DNA of 64,000 nt, taken from contig CM074863.1 in assembly GCA_037501455.1 (NCBI GenBank), forward strand, positions 55,595,501-55,659,500, written 5' to 3'. Position numbers and translations under genes: made by a program. The stretch comes from Lantana camara (lineage: Eukaryota; Streptophyta; Magnoliopsida; Lamiales; Verbenaceae). The notes beneath the pieces are model-generated. The model was not told where the DNA came from. It saw nothing but the letters and a program-made list of their open reading frames with translations, and did no database searches. Shown here piece after piece: positions 1-14,000 of the stretch; within the stretch, counting starts at the first letter, position 1, and every line of letters starts with the position of its first letter.

Positions 1-871
1 TCGGAGTCACGGTTCTTCACAAGCTTTGGAATTGATTTGTAGGGGCAACCATTCATATACCCAATCTCACCACACCTATAACAAGCACCTAACTTCTTTC
101 GACATTTCTCCTCCGTGTGATTCAAACCTTCACAATAAGCGTACCGGATTGGAGTCGTCAAAGCGGCTTAGGAATCGGTTTCAATAGTTGGGGCTTCTTC
201 TTGGATGGATTAACATCTTGAGAGCTTGGAGTTTTCTCTTGTGGCATGGGTCTCTTACCCAAATTCGAACTTGAACCGGTAACTTGTTCCTCTCGAAGAG
301 CATGGGACTTCATTCGTTACTTCTCCATCTCGCTTCGAACTACCTTTTTCATTGCTTTGGACCAAAAATTTACCGTCGAGGCATAAAGGGTTTGTTGGAT
401 ATCATTCTTGAGTTTTTGCATAAAATTTCGGGCTTTGAGTCGATAGTTATCAACAACTTGTGTAGCATAAGAGCCCGATCCCTCAAGTTCTTCCATATAG
501 TTCTCGGCCATTTGAGTCTTATTGGAGATCTAAATATTCTTGAAGTCTTCTCACTCTTACACCAAAACGAATGTATCTATTGTGGAATTCCAGGATAAAG
601 TTCTCCCACGTGAGCTCTTCTCCGGACCTTGCTAACTCCAATCCCACTTCCTTGAGCCAATTAAAGCTTGGCCTTGAATTAACCGGGAGGTACAAATCAC
701 CCTATCTTGTGATGTCCCCGATAGAGTATCCCATATCCATGAAATTTCGGTAAGCCATTGTTCGGCCTTCACATCATCACCTCCGAACCATACTGGAGGG
801 TTGCAGTTTTGAAACTCTCGATAGATCAATGGCAATCGGTCTTCTCCCACGGATATGTGTTGAGATGTCAT
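1..871 (-). pseudogene. Decayed Ty3/gypsy gag (Tekay/Del-like), element A
   Basis: Capsid/nucleocapsid gene of an LTR retrotransposon, cut by the left window edge. The minus-strand start is the ATG at 869-871, about 200 bases downstream of the PBS. The frame carries gag hallmarks (REFQNCNPPV, GGDDVKAEQWLTEI) and stops at 632. Further pieces follow in other frames: EELTWENF near 590-610, then an open piece at 317-511 (VVDNYRLKARNFMQKLKNDI). Near 40-145 lies a degenerate pair of CCHC knuckles (YCEGLNHTEEKC and CYRCGEIGYMNGC) in which one Cys and one His are replaced by Tyr. Several frameshifts or stops make it non-functional. Tekay/Del assignment rests on the gag wording and the TGTAACACCCC-type LTR, and is a family inference. 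Protease and polymerase would lie left of the window. Confidence 0.75.
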
Positions 872-1066
872 CCTAAATAAGAAACGCAATTCAAGAAAAT
901 ATCGATTTGTGGGAGGGTTTAGTGCATGTTCGTGTAAAGAATTAATACAAATAAAATCAAATAAGTCACATAATGATGAAAGTGAAAGCAAACAATCACA
1001 TAATTCTAAGCCGAACGACCTAGACGGACCTGACACGACATGAGAGCTCCGGTTTTGCCACCAAGA

Positions 1067-1078
1067 GCTCTGATACCA
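1067..1078 (-). other. Primer-binding site of element A
   Basis: The minus strand reads TGGTATCAGAGC, the usual plant initiator-Met tRNA PBS, eight bases downstream of the LTR end at 1086. It overlaps one arm of a stem-loop (arms 1043-1052 and 1061-1071). The same stem is present at the PBS of elements B and G. Confidence 0.85.
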
Positions 1079-1085
1079 CTTTAGA

Positions 1086-1736
1086 TGTAGCACCCCGAGC
1101 GAAGGGCACCACATCCCCCGCACCATAGCCCGACACGTGTAACGAAATGGGAACTCCACACACGCACCAAGCCGTAGTGAACGGGTGACAAACTAAATCA
1201 CACCTAAGCTAGGCGGTCTAGACCCTCATTCAGAGTGCGCAACAAAACATATAGAGTTGTAGGTCATATTATCTAAAAGAAAGAAAACCTCACCTTTCCA
1301 ACGTAGCGGAGAAAAAGGATATAAAACGGACGCTTAAGGGACCTCTTCGATACCCATGGGACTAAGATCTGAACAAAGGAAACAACAAAAGACGTTCTTA
1401 GACTCAAAATGTACCAAATTGACGCTCGGCGAATGCATATAACACATAAAGTGCATATAAAATGCAACACTTAAGGCATATGCGTCCATAAGTCACGTAT
1501 TTCATATTAAATGGCCCTATAAATGCAATACTATAAAGGTAACACATAATTTAACATGTTAACATATCACTCAAGTCATATAAGAAATAAGGGATTAGTA
1601 CATTATGCAAATAAACAAAGTTCTAACTCATTCATGCACCTTGAAAAGCACTTAAGTCACTTAGGAGCACATGAGAGCATAAATCAAAACGAGCATCTAA
1701 AATCAATCATAAACTCAAGTCATACAAGGTAACACA
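1086..1736 (-). mobile_element. LTR fragment of element A
   Basis: On the minus strand this is the 3' end of an LTR (ends CTCGGGGTGCTACA) followed directly by the PBS leader. It holds the conserved end block (GGGGGATGTGG) and GCTAGGCGG near 1207. At about 1250 it jumps to a more upstream LTR block, so the hairpin, acceptor and second inverted-repeat copy are deleted. At 1737 it is interrupted by element B. No gene. Confidence 0.7.
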
Positions 1737-3381
1737 TGTACCGCCCGGAGCGATGAGCCACCACATCCCCCGCACCTAGCCCCGAACCCACATATGAAAT
1801 ATCCATACATGAGCCTAAGACTTAGCGAACGGGAACCTACACACACTTGCTAAGCCAGGTGGAGCTAAAACAGGAGCAGAGCGTGTAAAACAATAAGGAA
1901 GCGAAAGCATAAATTAAAATTCAAGAAGATAAATCCACAAAAACAGGTTCAACTATCCCTAGAAGCCTATCACGAAAAAACACATAAAACAAGAGTTCTT
2001 AATATCCATACATAATTCATCAACATATATGAATCTTATATAAAGTGTGACCGAATGCCAGTGAAAATGCAACTCGAACCCGACCGACTCACGACCCCGC
2101 CTAGCACTAACCAAAATCTGCAAACTGAAAAGTTAAAAGGAGAGGGTCAGTCCACCGACTGAGTGAGGGGGCTAACGCACACCCACACACATATAGATAT
2201 AGAGCAAAGCACGTAATAAACAAAAGACTATGAACCGGGATAGGGTTTTACATACCAAAGTCATTTTCGAAACAAACTTGTACTTATACTTAACAAAATA
2301 AAGCAAACTTAAGGTGATCGTATCATAACATAAGAAAAAGCTCCTATCCCATTTCATAATCAACATAATGTATTGAATTCTTATACCCGGCGAGTACGGG
2401 TCTTACTCTAACTCCCCAATTATTAACATACGTATTAAAACAGAAAATATAAATCGTAAATAAATGCAAACCCAACAACATGTAGCTCGGGGAGCAAACC
2501 CTCACTACTCTTACCAATACACAAGGGGTAGCTAACCTACATTGTGCTTGAAGCACCACGCCTCCTCAACATCCAAGAGTCGCGCGTAAGTACTTCAAAT
2601 GGGAATCATGCACAGGCTTAACCCAATGGCCATTGCCATCCCGGGCGTCCTTACCCACAATTCCCTGGGCCCGACCAATCTGAAAAGAATATAACATACC
2701 AGAACTCGCTACATCTCATACTTGTCAAATTATAACTTACATACCTTATTGGAGCATACCTTACCTTGCAACTCAGCATATGCTATAGACATACCTCTCT
2801 GTGTCATCCTATTCCGTAGCTAGCTTGAATACACACTGTTTGGAGCATAGCCTCGTTGCAAAACAATTTCAAGCTCACATATGCTCATACATATAGTTCA
2901 AAACATTTAATCTTATGACAAGATCATAAACGTATCTTATAAGCACGTATCTATTATATAAATATAATAGTATAGTCACATGAGAGCTTCAAAACGAGCA
3001 CATAGGGTTGCAGGTCGTATTAACTAAAAAGAAAACAAACCTAAACCTCATCTTTTACCAAAAGTACCCACGGATGAGCGTTGACAACCAAGAAGAAGCT
3101 AAATGGTGGAACTAACACCTCTCGAACTCAAATCTGAGATAAACAAACACGAACTCATGACTTAGACTCGATCATGAACCAATTAGACCGAGTCATATAC
3201 GTATCACTTAAAGCATATAGTTCATAACTCGGAAATCACGTATCAAAGGAAGCCATAAATTTAAAACATTGCACCTAACATATAGTATAACACGTATACA
3301 ATGCGTATCAGTCATAACAATGCAAAACAAACGAGCATAAGAAGTAAAGAAGAAAGAAAAATCACATCCATACAAGGTAGC

Positions 3382-3558
3382 GGCTAACGGGCGTTAGCCC
3401 CAAGCATGCATAAAACTGTTAAAGCCCGTTAACTGGTACGGGTGCATTTCCTGCACAGTTAACGGTCGTTACCGTTGCCCATGATCACAGTCAGTAACCC
3501 CCGTTACTCAGGGCAGGAGCAAGAGTTCTGCAAGGCTGGAGGAGGTAACGGGCATTAC
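3382..3558. repeat. Palindrome cluster, word GTAACGGGCGTTAC (B 3' LTR)
   Basis: Five dyads in 177 bases: 3382-3399 (arms GGCTAACG/CGTTAGCC, centre GG), 3418-3433 (GTTAA/TTAAC), 3460-3471 (TAACG/CGTTA, centre GT), 3493-3508 (AGTAAC/GTTACT, centre CCCC) and 3545-3558 (one mismatch). Arms vary but pairing is kept. The last palindrome is the site into which C inserted. Confidence 0.8.
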
Positions 3559-4435
3559 CTGTAACACCCCGGAGTGAACGACGCCACATCCCCCACACCA
3601 TAACCCAACACGTGAAACGAATGGGGCTCCGTCCACGCAACAAGCCATGGTGAACGGGTGACAAACAAAAATCCAACCTAAGCTAGGCGGTCTAGACCCT
3701 ACTCAGAGCGCGCAACAAAACAAATAACGAATGCGGAAGCACCAGAATACCAAAAACAAACAAACATACTCGAGACATATCAAAAGTAACGAGTCAAGTT
3801 ATACAAACCTTTACAAATCGAATTAAAGACATAACTTATACATATTTCAAAATTAGCAGAATGCATAAAGAAAACAAAATACGATGTATGTGACTCGAGC
3901 TATCCACAACCACGACACAAGACAACCGCCTAGCTCCAACTCCCAAATGGAAACCTGCAAACTCAAATCAAAGGGGGAAAAAAATAGAAATAATGAGGGT
4001 TAGTCCTAGAGACTGGTGAGGGGGCTAACACACGCACCCATACATATACGTAAGAGCAAAGCATGTACAAAGCTGAAAGGGTTCATGAACCGGGCGCGGT
4101 TTTTGCATTCTAAAACATTTAACCCGTGGTAATATATATAAAGAAAGAAGTTTGAGGCCGAAGGCCAAAAAAAATCAATCAAGTTTTAGAGTTTAGAAAT
4201 ATGTCCCCGTTTCACAACCATAAACGAAACATAACGTACCGAAAGCTTAAAATCTAACCCACTGCTCCATAAGCAAAGACGAAACGGAAACAAAATGAAT
4301 CATAAATCAATCCCACCTCCTCACCGTTTAGGGAAGAGAGGTACCCCCCACATATATACATAAAATGAGTCGGGGGATCCCTCCCGCTCCTTCGACGGGC
4401 CTGTCACTCAGCGCACCGTCGGCATGGGAGAACTA

Positions 4436-7400
4436 TACAACACCCGAGCGCAAGGTGTCACATCCCCCGCACCGAGACCCGACCCGAATATGAAATGAAC
4501 GATCCATACCCGAGCCAAATCACGGCGAACGGGGACAAACACACACTCTATGCTAGGCGGGACTAACCCTTGAACCATAAAATCAGAATTACACATTAAA
4601 GCTGAAGCAATAAACGAATAAAGCATATCATATATATACCATGAGCATCCAAGCTCCAAAATATAATTCATATACATCAATGCAAGCCATCACGGCCTAA
4701 AACATGTGTACGCTCCAATATAATATCCATATACAATAATCAAAAGTGTGAGATGCAAGTGTAAGACCAAAATACAGAGCTAGAGACGAATGCAAGACCT
4801 AGGACTCGTATTCCCGCCTAGCTCTCTCGACACCTGCACCAAACAGCTGAAAACCAAACGGGTTCAGTCCAAAAGGGACTGGTGGGCATAAAACATTGGC
4901 ATAAATATAATATATAACGGAATTTAAACAATCACATGCAAATTATAATCCCAAGCGAGGTTTTAGAAACGGTTCCCAAGTAGGTAAAATAGAGGAATCA
5001 TCGGAAGGGATTATAACGATCAATTTTACAATAGGTCATTAGTGGCCCGGCGAGTGGGCGTGCATCAACTCCAACCAACACCATCTGTAAATCGATAATC
5101 ATTCATTCATTAAGTCTTTCATGCATATCATTCTTTGGTGCACAATCAATCGATTCTATTCAATCGGTCATATACACCTTCTTCCTCCGGGTTGGTGGGC
5201 GGGTTTGCAAGACCCGGCCACCCAATCATTAGCCAAAAGGGGTTACATGACTCCCCAGATGGCACTCAGCTCCCTTTCCCCGCCAATCTCCTGGCGAGGT
5301 CCGGTACCGCCGTTCATTAGTGGGAACTAGTGTGAGGGATCACCGTCAGCCCATGCTTCCTCGGATAGCCACTCACACCAAGAACCCAAGGCCCCAATCA
5401 GTGCAATCAATCAATCGATACTCGCCAAAACAATCGGTAGGATATTAAAAGAAAAAGGGATTATACGTTTGAAATTATTTACCCGAAAGTGACTCGTTAT
5501 ATAAATAGATAATTCTAACTTTGGATAAAACTTTGGACATAAGGATATATTGGGTCTTTTTATCTAAATAGTAGAAAAACCCACCTTGTAATGACAAAAG
5601 AAGATACGAAAGCCTCAAGGATTGGCCTCGTCTCCAACGGGATCAAAATCTGTGCAAGAAAGGTAAAGTGAGACTCAAAATGACCAATTAAGACGCTCGA
5701 CAAATGAAATGATCATGATATGAATGCATAAAAGATCATGTTATATCATAAAAATGTTCATGTGCACTATTAAGGAATTTAGAACATATAATCAAACCAT
5801 TCGTTCATATATTTCATTCAAATTCATAAATTCATAACATTAATAATGCATATCAATTAATCTAAAATTCCATTTAATAATCATAACACGTAATATATTG
5901 CATTTATAATTAGGAAATAGGCAATTAATTACTTTCAATTAGAGATCGAAATTAAATAAACATGAAATAAATAACAATTAAATTCTAAAATTTAAACAAA
6001 TTAAACCATAATTAATATATATATATATATATATATATACCATTATATATATATATATAGTGCACGTATGCATGGGTATCATGCATGCAAATATAAAAAA
6101 TGAAACTTTACAATTAATCCATGCATGCACTCTATTACTTAAATCATATTTCATGCATGAAATGTTATATCTATACATATATATATATATATATATACGT
6201 CCAACTCCATGCATGCAAGTAAAGAAAGGAATTAAAGTTACAGTTAACCACGCACAGCCAAGCTTAAACTGGAAAATTTCAGAAAAACAGGGGTCGCGGC
6301 CGCGACCCATTTTCTTCATGAAATGGTAGTGGCCGCTACCCTTAATTTCCAGCGTTTTCTCCAATTTTCAGAATACGAGGGCAGCGCACTGTTCAGTCGC
6401 GGGCGCGACCCAAATTACAGGCAATAATGGTCGCGGGCGCGACCTGCGCGACAGCAACAAAAAAAAACGCAGCAGCCAACGAAACAGAGCAGACCCAAAA
6501 CCAATTTCTCCCAACAAGATCAGGCAAGTATGGACATGAAATAGACAATAAAACTCAACAAAAACAAGCCTCAAACTCTCCTCAACGCAGCAGCAAAAAC
6601 TGACGCAGGCAACGCAGCGAAAAACAGAGTAAATCCCACAACCTTCAATATATCATTAATGATAGCTCATGAATGCTTCAACTACCAGCTAAAACATTAC
6701 CATAAATGCCAAGAAGAGAACAAGACAATCATTTTCAGGCTTGGAATCATCCAAAAAGCTCAAGTATTGGAAGAGATCAACCAAACTCAAACCTAAATCT
6801 ATATATATCCATTTCTGCCCAAAAGCTCACGAAATCATGCTCAAATTTAGGGATGAATGAATGAAAATGACTCATAATGGATGTACATAACATAACCAAG
6901 CTTACCTTGTGGATTAATGGAGGTTTGGAAGAGATTTGAGCTTGAATCTCAAGAGGTTTGCTAGAGCTACGGGATTTCTGGAAAATAGAGGAAAGAGGGC
7001 TGAATTTCTCTAAGTAAGAGAGACTATTTCGGTTGGGGAGGATAATGATCAGCTAGATGGTTGAGTTAGGGTCCCATAGGTTCAAACCATGGTTAATTTG
7101 GTCAAGTATGGTAAGAGATATGACTATTTTGGTGAAATGTGGCAGTTTTGGCGCCGTGTAGGTTTTTCGGTTGGATTTCGGAAGTTGAAATGATTCGGGA
7201 AAAATATGTGGCTAAGTTTACTAAACTCGAATTTTCGTTGCGAGTTCAGCGAAGTTGACGAAACTCGAATCCGAGTTTCCTAGCTCAAGATATTAAATTC
7301 GGAACCAAGGGTACGCTAAGTGCTCGTTAGCCCCCGATTTGGTTCCACGATTCAAATTAAATTGGTTAACATATCAAATGAATTCGAAAACATAAACCGA

Positions 7401-7904
7401 AAATATAAGCATGTTCATAACACACATATTTATGCCATATTACAATTGCACGATATTTCGATATCATTTCATATAAGAACGACGCACAAAATGAATAATC
7501 AAGCACATATTAAAGCAATGCATGCACATTTCATACCAAATCCATGCATAAATAAAATTTTTAATAAATAATTCAAATTAGAATATAAACATATATTAAA
7601 GTCTCGTAATTAATTAAATAAATTAGTTAATATAGTTAAGCATGATTAATTAGCATAATACTTAATTAACATTAATTATTAACTTAATCAACAATTAACG
7701 AAATATAAATACATATATATTTATATATATATATTTAAAATACAAATTATTTTAAAATAACATTAAATTAAATTAAATTATAATAAAATAAAATAATAAC
7801 AATTTATAATAAAATTAAATATAAAACACGTAAAGACAATTATTTTGCGCAAATTGGTAAACACATACGTCATACCTTTACGTCTGAAAAGTCGGGGCGT
7901 CACA
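4436..7904 (-). mobile_element. Solo LTR D inside C
   Basis: A 3469-bp reverse-oriented LTR with perfect TSD AACTA (4431-4435 and 7905-7909). Its minus-strand start is TGTGACGCCCCGAC at 7904. The opposite terminus (plus TACAACACCCGAG) is slightly mutated from the usual TGTAACACCC. No internal region is present, implying LTR-LTR recombination. Landmarks: donor-like ACAAG|GTAAGC at 6905, palindromes 6291-6444, hairpin 4864-4882 with six-bp CAGTCC/GGACTG, acceptor GTGCAG|GTG at 4834. AT/TA microsatellites lie near 6013-6059 and 6177-6197. Confidence 0.85.
6291..6444. repeat. Palindrome cluster, word GGTCGCGGGCGCGACC (D)
   Basis: Four dyads: 6291-6308 is a perfect 18-bp palindrome (GGGTCGCGGCCGCGACCC), 6325-6340 GGTAGTGGCCGCTACC with one mismatched pair, 6396-6409 and 6429-6444 with arms GTCGCG/CGCGAC around GG. 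The cluster is far more GC-rich than its surroundings, which are AT microsatellites. Confidence 0.85.
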
Positions 7905-8839
7905 AACTAAGTCTCTCGCACATGGAGTCGTGTTGATGAGAGAGCCCGGCGACCCCATGGCCGACCCGAGATCACATACCACTCCTCCGGGGCCCAAACT
8001 TACAATTATCAAACGAAGCTTAAACACAAGTCATATCACGCTTATACACACTCACACTTATCAAAGCTTTGCAAAGTAAACGAAAATAGTGCTTAGATAC
8101 ATATAAAAGCGTTTTCAAAACCTCATAAGAAACGGGACAAATCCCACAAAATACGTATCAAACACATATTTATACATATACATATATAAGTTGCATGCGG
8201 GTTCGAAATACAAATAGGGTCTTAGGTCATAATAACTAAAAGGAAAGAAAATCTCACCTTGCCGACAAACCGAACCAAAGAAACCACCTCTACAACCTCA
8301 AGACAAACCTAAGAACAAAAGCAAAGAGCAAAGGCAAGCTTAGACTCGGCATGAACCAATTAGACGTCCGGCATATTCATATAGGTGGAAATGATGCATA
8401 TGAAATGCAATAAGATAACACTTAGGTCAATGACATCATATCGAGACATATTGGAGCATAACTCACATATTTCACGTTCATGAACATCATGCAATGCATA
8501 TAACATGTTATATAACAAATTAAGAATGCATACAACTCATACCAAAACAAGGGAAAAGCATGCAAGGCAAGAAAATAAGTCATGAAGTCATACGTGCACA
8601 TAAGAGGGCATTTAGATCACATAAGGCACGTTTCACGTCCAACGAATTCACAAACTTAACACAACGCATATAACACATAATTCTAACATACAACATACCA
8701 ATTCAAGCAATGACAAGCCATAGCATCACATATCATACATCTAAACAAGCATTCAACACCTTAGGAACAAGGTAGGAGAGGGAAACGAACAAAACGGACA
8801 AAGAAACAAAGTTCGGGCAAGAAAACTCAAGTTTTCCAG

Positions 8840-8969
8840 ATCCAGGGCCGTGGATATTTTCAAAAGGGGAGATCCATGGCCGTGGATCTGGGGACAGAAA
8901 CGTCCCTGCTGCTAGACTCCTATCCACGGCCGTGGATTTGATCAAAGCCAAAAATCCACGCCTATGGAT
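8840..8969. repeat. Palindrome cluster, word ATCCACGGCCGTGGAT (C)
   Basis: Four dyads: 8840-8855 (ATCCA/TGGAT), 8870-8889 (AGATCCATGGCCGTGGATCT, one mismatched pair), 8922-8937 (perfect 16-bp palindrome) and 8954-8969 (ATCCA/TGGAT). Centres are rich in GGCC. Confidence 0.85.
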
Positions 8970-11017
8970 CTGCTTCCAATTACCAACACTCGATTTTTAG
9001 CCCTCAAACTCACCAAGAACCAAAACCAAACCATACTAACATCAAACCAACACAATATACAAGATATATACAGCAAAGATTCAAAGATTTATGTCCTAAT
9101 TGATACAAGAACCGAAGCTAAAGTGAGGAGAGGGAAGAGATGCATTCATGCTCAAGCAAATTCATCAATGGCATGCTCATAAATCCTAAACCATAGCTCA
9201 AACCAAGTTCATGGATTCAACACCAAAGCATCACCAAATCATCACATTATCAGGCCCTAACACACAGCAACAAAACTGATCTCAATCATGCAAGAAAACG
9301 AACCAAGCAAAGACATGAACGCAGCAAGCTATTCTCTTCAAGTTTGAGGCTAAAACAAGGGATAAAAGCTTGGAAACACTTAGTTAACATGTAGAACAAC
9401 TAAAGCACATCATGTTCATGGAATTTCACATGAATTGGAGTAGAAGAAATCAACAAACCAATCCAAAAATCATGACAGCAGTTCGGTTGAAGGAGGAGCA
9501 GATTCGCAGCAGTTTTTCAAGCTCAAAACTCATCAATTCATCAAAGGGTTTCAAAGGCAATACATCCATAACACATCTACCAAGTATCATGTATCAAAAA
9601 GGAAGCAAAACAAGTTCATATAATCAGTTTTTGAGCACCAAAACAACCACACAAAACCATCGCAAGGAAGGAAAGAAAATAGGTCATGTTCTAACTCATA
9701 TAATTCGTATATACAACTGAAATGAGGCATGAAATCAAGGCAAAACAGAGCATATTCATAGAACATGTATATTACATTACCATGCATTAATACACGAAAT
9801 TGGATGCAAGAATTCAATCATTTGATCTCAAAAAACGTGACAACAGTTCATACCTGTAAAGCAGTTTGAAATTCCAGTTTTCATGGCTAAAAGCTCAAGG
9901 TTTCATTCAAGTTATCAAAGAGAAAACAACCCTAACACATCTAGCATGAAGTATAAATCAAGAATGGAAGAAAATAAGTTCATATAATCACCAAAGAAGC
10001 ATCAATTCAGTCCCAAACTCAAAGTAGGCAAGAAATCAATAAATGAACTCTAATCCTTCCTATTCATGCCATCTCCCAAACTCATATCAAATATAAGTTA
10101 AATCATGAAATTCATGGATAAAAACCATCATATAATCATGGAGAATTTGAAAATCTACTTACCTTCAAGAGTTGATGAAGTATGGAAGAGATTGGGCTCC
10201 AAAATCACAAGATAAGAAAAGGGGTTTCTCTTTCTCTTTCTTTCTCCATGGATCAGCTGCTTTTCCTTCTTCTTGGGAGTGTGTGGCTTGAAATGGATAG
10301 GTAGGGAAGAGAGAGGTCTGAGTTAATATCATATAAACCAAGGTTAAATGCTTGAGTATGATTAAATTGGGCCCACAAGTACAAGACTAGTCAAAGAAGG
10401 TGGCTTTGGTGCATGCTGCTCATTCCGGGCCAAAAATGCGGCTCCAAATGGGCTTAGAAAAATACCAAACCTGGTTCAAAGGTTTCCTTTCTTCGTTGTG
10501 AGTCCGACGCTTCTTCCTGAATTGGAATCTGAATTCCCGAGCTCAAGTTATGGTCTCCGGAACACAAGACGCGCTAAAGCTAGTTAGGCACTCGAGTCCC
10601 TCATCACGTATTAAAGGTTTAAAACCTCGACAAATGAACCCGAAAACTTAAAACAAGCATGCAAACACATTCATAACTTGCATATATCATGTATATCAAA
10701 ATTTCACAAAAATCGGAATTGAATTCCGACACATAACGAGCAAATTACCAGCATGCAAACTTAAAAGTTTAAAATTCAAAGTTCATAATATAAACAATTA
10801 ATTTCATATAATTTCAAATAATCATATAAGCATTAAAACAACACTCAAATACGTAATTAAATAATTTACAGTGCATAAAACCATCTCGTTACGGCGTACC
10901 TGGAAATTTGAACGACCGTGATGTTACACTACCTCCAAAAGGAACAAACGACTTAACGAGCGTTACTCGCACCAGGCTGCTTCTTCCTCGTGAAGAGCAG
11001 CCCTGTTCTCCCTTGCA

Positions 11018-14000
11018 TGTAACGCCCCGACTTTTAGACCATACAGGTATGGCGTCATGAGTGGGTTTAGACCAAGAGTTACGTGACTTATATGTTTTTT
11101 AAATTGTAAGTGAACTATATGATTTATATGACCTTTGACTATGCTATTTAAATTCGTTTATCACATGTTTACTTGTTAATTAAATGTTTTCTTTTTCTTC
11201 TGCACCTATTTGAATTATATGAAATCCTTGGACTCAATCAAACCTTGTTTCGGACCTCAATCGTTCCCCAACTAAACCCCGGCAACCTAATTGAAGCATT
11301 TAAATTCTTGGAGGACCAAAGTGCAAATTCCCTCCTTTCTTCTCCCTTATTACACGATCCAACCCCCATTCCTTTCTCATTCTTCTTCTTCATTTTTCTC
11401 TTCTAACCACAAGACACCCAAACCCTTCTCTTCCTTCTCTTATTCGATCCATCAAGCAAGCAAGGAGGCAAGGAGATTTCTTCCACTTCCAAGCAAGAAT
11501 TCAAGCTCCATCCTCTTCCTTCATCTTCTCCTCCATCTCTTCCAAGGTATAATGTGAATTTTGTGAATATATGTCATATAAGATAGGGTTTGAATTTCTT
11601 TGAGTTTGAAGCATGAATTTGTAAGTGTTTGATGCTCTAACACTTGAACCCATGAGTTTCATGCTTGATTATTTGAATTCTTGAAGCTAGAATGTGTATA
11701 TATATTGTATGTATGTATATGTGTGAATATGTATGTGGGTTTATGAATTTAGGTGTTTTAATTTGCCCTAAACTTGCATTTGATGTTCCTACTTGGTATA
11801 CTAAATGTTTTAACTGATTTGGGTTGAGTTTTGAGGTGTTTTGGTGATTTTTTGTCTTCTCCCGCGTTTGTGCCCTGTTTTCTGCGTATTTTTGGCCCCT
11901 GTTTTGAATCCGCGAGGGTGGATTTGAGGCAGAAACTTTGGATCCTCCCATGTTTTTTGACTGAGATTGTTTTGTCCCGTTTACCCTCATACAAACTCGG
12001 ATTGACCTGATTTTTGAACCCACGGAAACCTCTTGAAGTCTAGAACATCTTCTAATTGGAATCAACTCGATATCTTACCTCAATTGTGAGTTATGATTGT
12101 TTGAAATTTGTGTCGCCACTTCGCCGAAGTTCTGCATTGGCCCAAACTTCAAACCTACGCCATTTTCACCTCGCTTTGAACCATGATTCGGGCTACATAT
12201 CCTTGAAAACATCTATGTGTCTAGTTTCACCTCCAACAAGAAAAACTTAATTCCAATTTCTCAAACTCAAGATATACCCATTTTTCTACAGCTTGCGCAT
12301 TTCCGAAAATTGTCAACTTTTCCTAACTTTTGCTAAACTTTGCCAAAACTCGTTCTATCGCCTTCCTTGCACTTCCTCGACCCCTTATGTGACTTATATG
12401 CATTATATACATGCCTAATTGATCCATATGTATTGTTAACATGTATTGTAATATATTATGAATTGAATGATTAAAACATGTATGTGTCTAAATGGCTTTA
12501 TTGGTGTGTATGAACATGAATCACATCAACTCATGACATCTTATGATCTATTGTATATTGAAACATGACATAGCATTTCACGAACACCTCATGTTAATGT
12601 CGTGCGTCCTAATTGGTTTCATATTGAGTCGTTTCTCACGAGTACACATTATGTCTTTCTCTTGTACAGTTCATCTCCAGGGTGGAGATATCGTGATCGA
12701 TAGGCTCACGGCCTAGCTTGTATCCTTGTATCGTCATCTTCCAGGTGAGGGTGTTTTCGTTCTAGTTATGTATAAAACCCTATAACCCTTATGTGATAAG
12801 TTTTGGCCTAAAACCTTATGTATATATATGTTATCTTTACAAAGTGGAGTCATTGAGTAAATTCTTCTAAAATTATACGTATGGGCGTATATAAGCTTAA
12901 AATGGTTTTGCAACGAGGTTGTGCTCCAAACCGTGTGTCTTCATGCTAGCTACGGATTAGGATGACACGGAGAGGTAAGTGTATAGCATATGCCGAGTTG
13001 CACGGTAAGGTATGTTTTCTTATAGTATGTATCCTAAGTATGAAGCAAATGTTTTGGCTAGAAATGTTTGAATGAATGCACAATGGGGCCCAGGGACTTG
13101 GTGTTAGAGGCTATCCGGGGAGGCATGGGCCGACGGTGATCCCTTTCACTAGTTCCAATTATATTAACGGCGTAACCGGACCTCGTTAGGAGTTAGCGAG
13201 GAATGGACGCTAAGTGCCACTAGGGGAGTCATGAAACCCTTTTGGTCCATGCATGGATGGTTCGGGCCGATCACCCGGCCATCACCCGGAGGAAGAAGGT
13301 TGGAACTTATTTTATGATTATGATTATGTTATGATTGTTATGCACCGTGCGGGAAGGCCGAGACACGGATTTCCCAAACGACTATGTCTTATGTTATGTT
13401 ATATGACTTGTGTGTATTATATATATTGCATGATCACGTATTCAATGTATTAATGATATTTGTCGTACAAGGTCGGAGTTTGGTTGGAGATTATGCACGC
13501 TCGCTCGTCGAGCCATTATGTTTATGTATGAATTATGAACTTAATGAATTTAATATGAATTAGTCGTAAAACCCGAGCATTGCTTAGTCCTTTTATTGCC
13601 CTCGTGGGAACTAACTTTAAATAAAACTTTGCTCGGGATTTATGACCTGCATGTGCATGTTTTTATATATATGTATAGCTCCTGCTCACTCAGTCTTCTA
13701 GAGACTGACCCCTCTTTCCCACTTCTCAGTTCTTGCAGGTTTTGGCTAGGCGGGAGTCGAGTCATTGCATTCTTGATCGAGTCACACTTGTACACTCGAG
13801 TCACATTTCATATTGATATGTTATAATTGTATCTCCTGACGTAATTGGGCCTGTGTGCCAACTATGATTCATTGTTGATTATTGATTCGGGACAGGTTGC
13901 ATGTTTAGCTGAACCCGTTGTTAGGATGCATGATGGATTTAAATTATGTATTGGAATTGTTGGACTTGTAGTAATTGTTGAAAAGTATGAATTATATCTT

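Larger units (their letters stand above)
3560..10928 (-). mobile_element. Solo LTR C (contains D)
   Basis: Reverse-oriented LTR with plus-strand ends TGTAACACCCCGG at 3560 and GATGTTACA at 10928. Net length is about 3.9 kb after removing D. The TSD is TTACC (3555-3559) versus CTACC (10929-10933). The intact target in B's other LTR (47661-47665) reads TTACC, so the right copy mutated. There is no internal PBS, PPT or ORF. Landmarks on the minus strand: donor-like GAAG|GTAAGT at 10162, palindrome cluster 8840-8969, hairpin near 4002-4014, acceptor TGCAG|GTT near 3955. The inverted pair is GCTAGGCGG near 3677 and CCGCCTAGC near 3926. Confidence 0.8.

Noticed and set aside
5978..6364. ORFs across 5978-6364 on both strands
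   Set aside because: They translate TA microsatellites and palindromes of solo LTR D.
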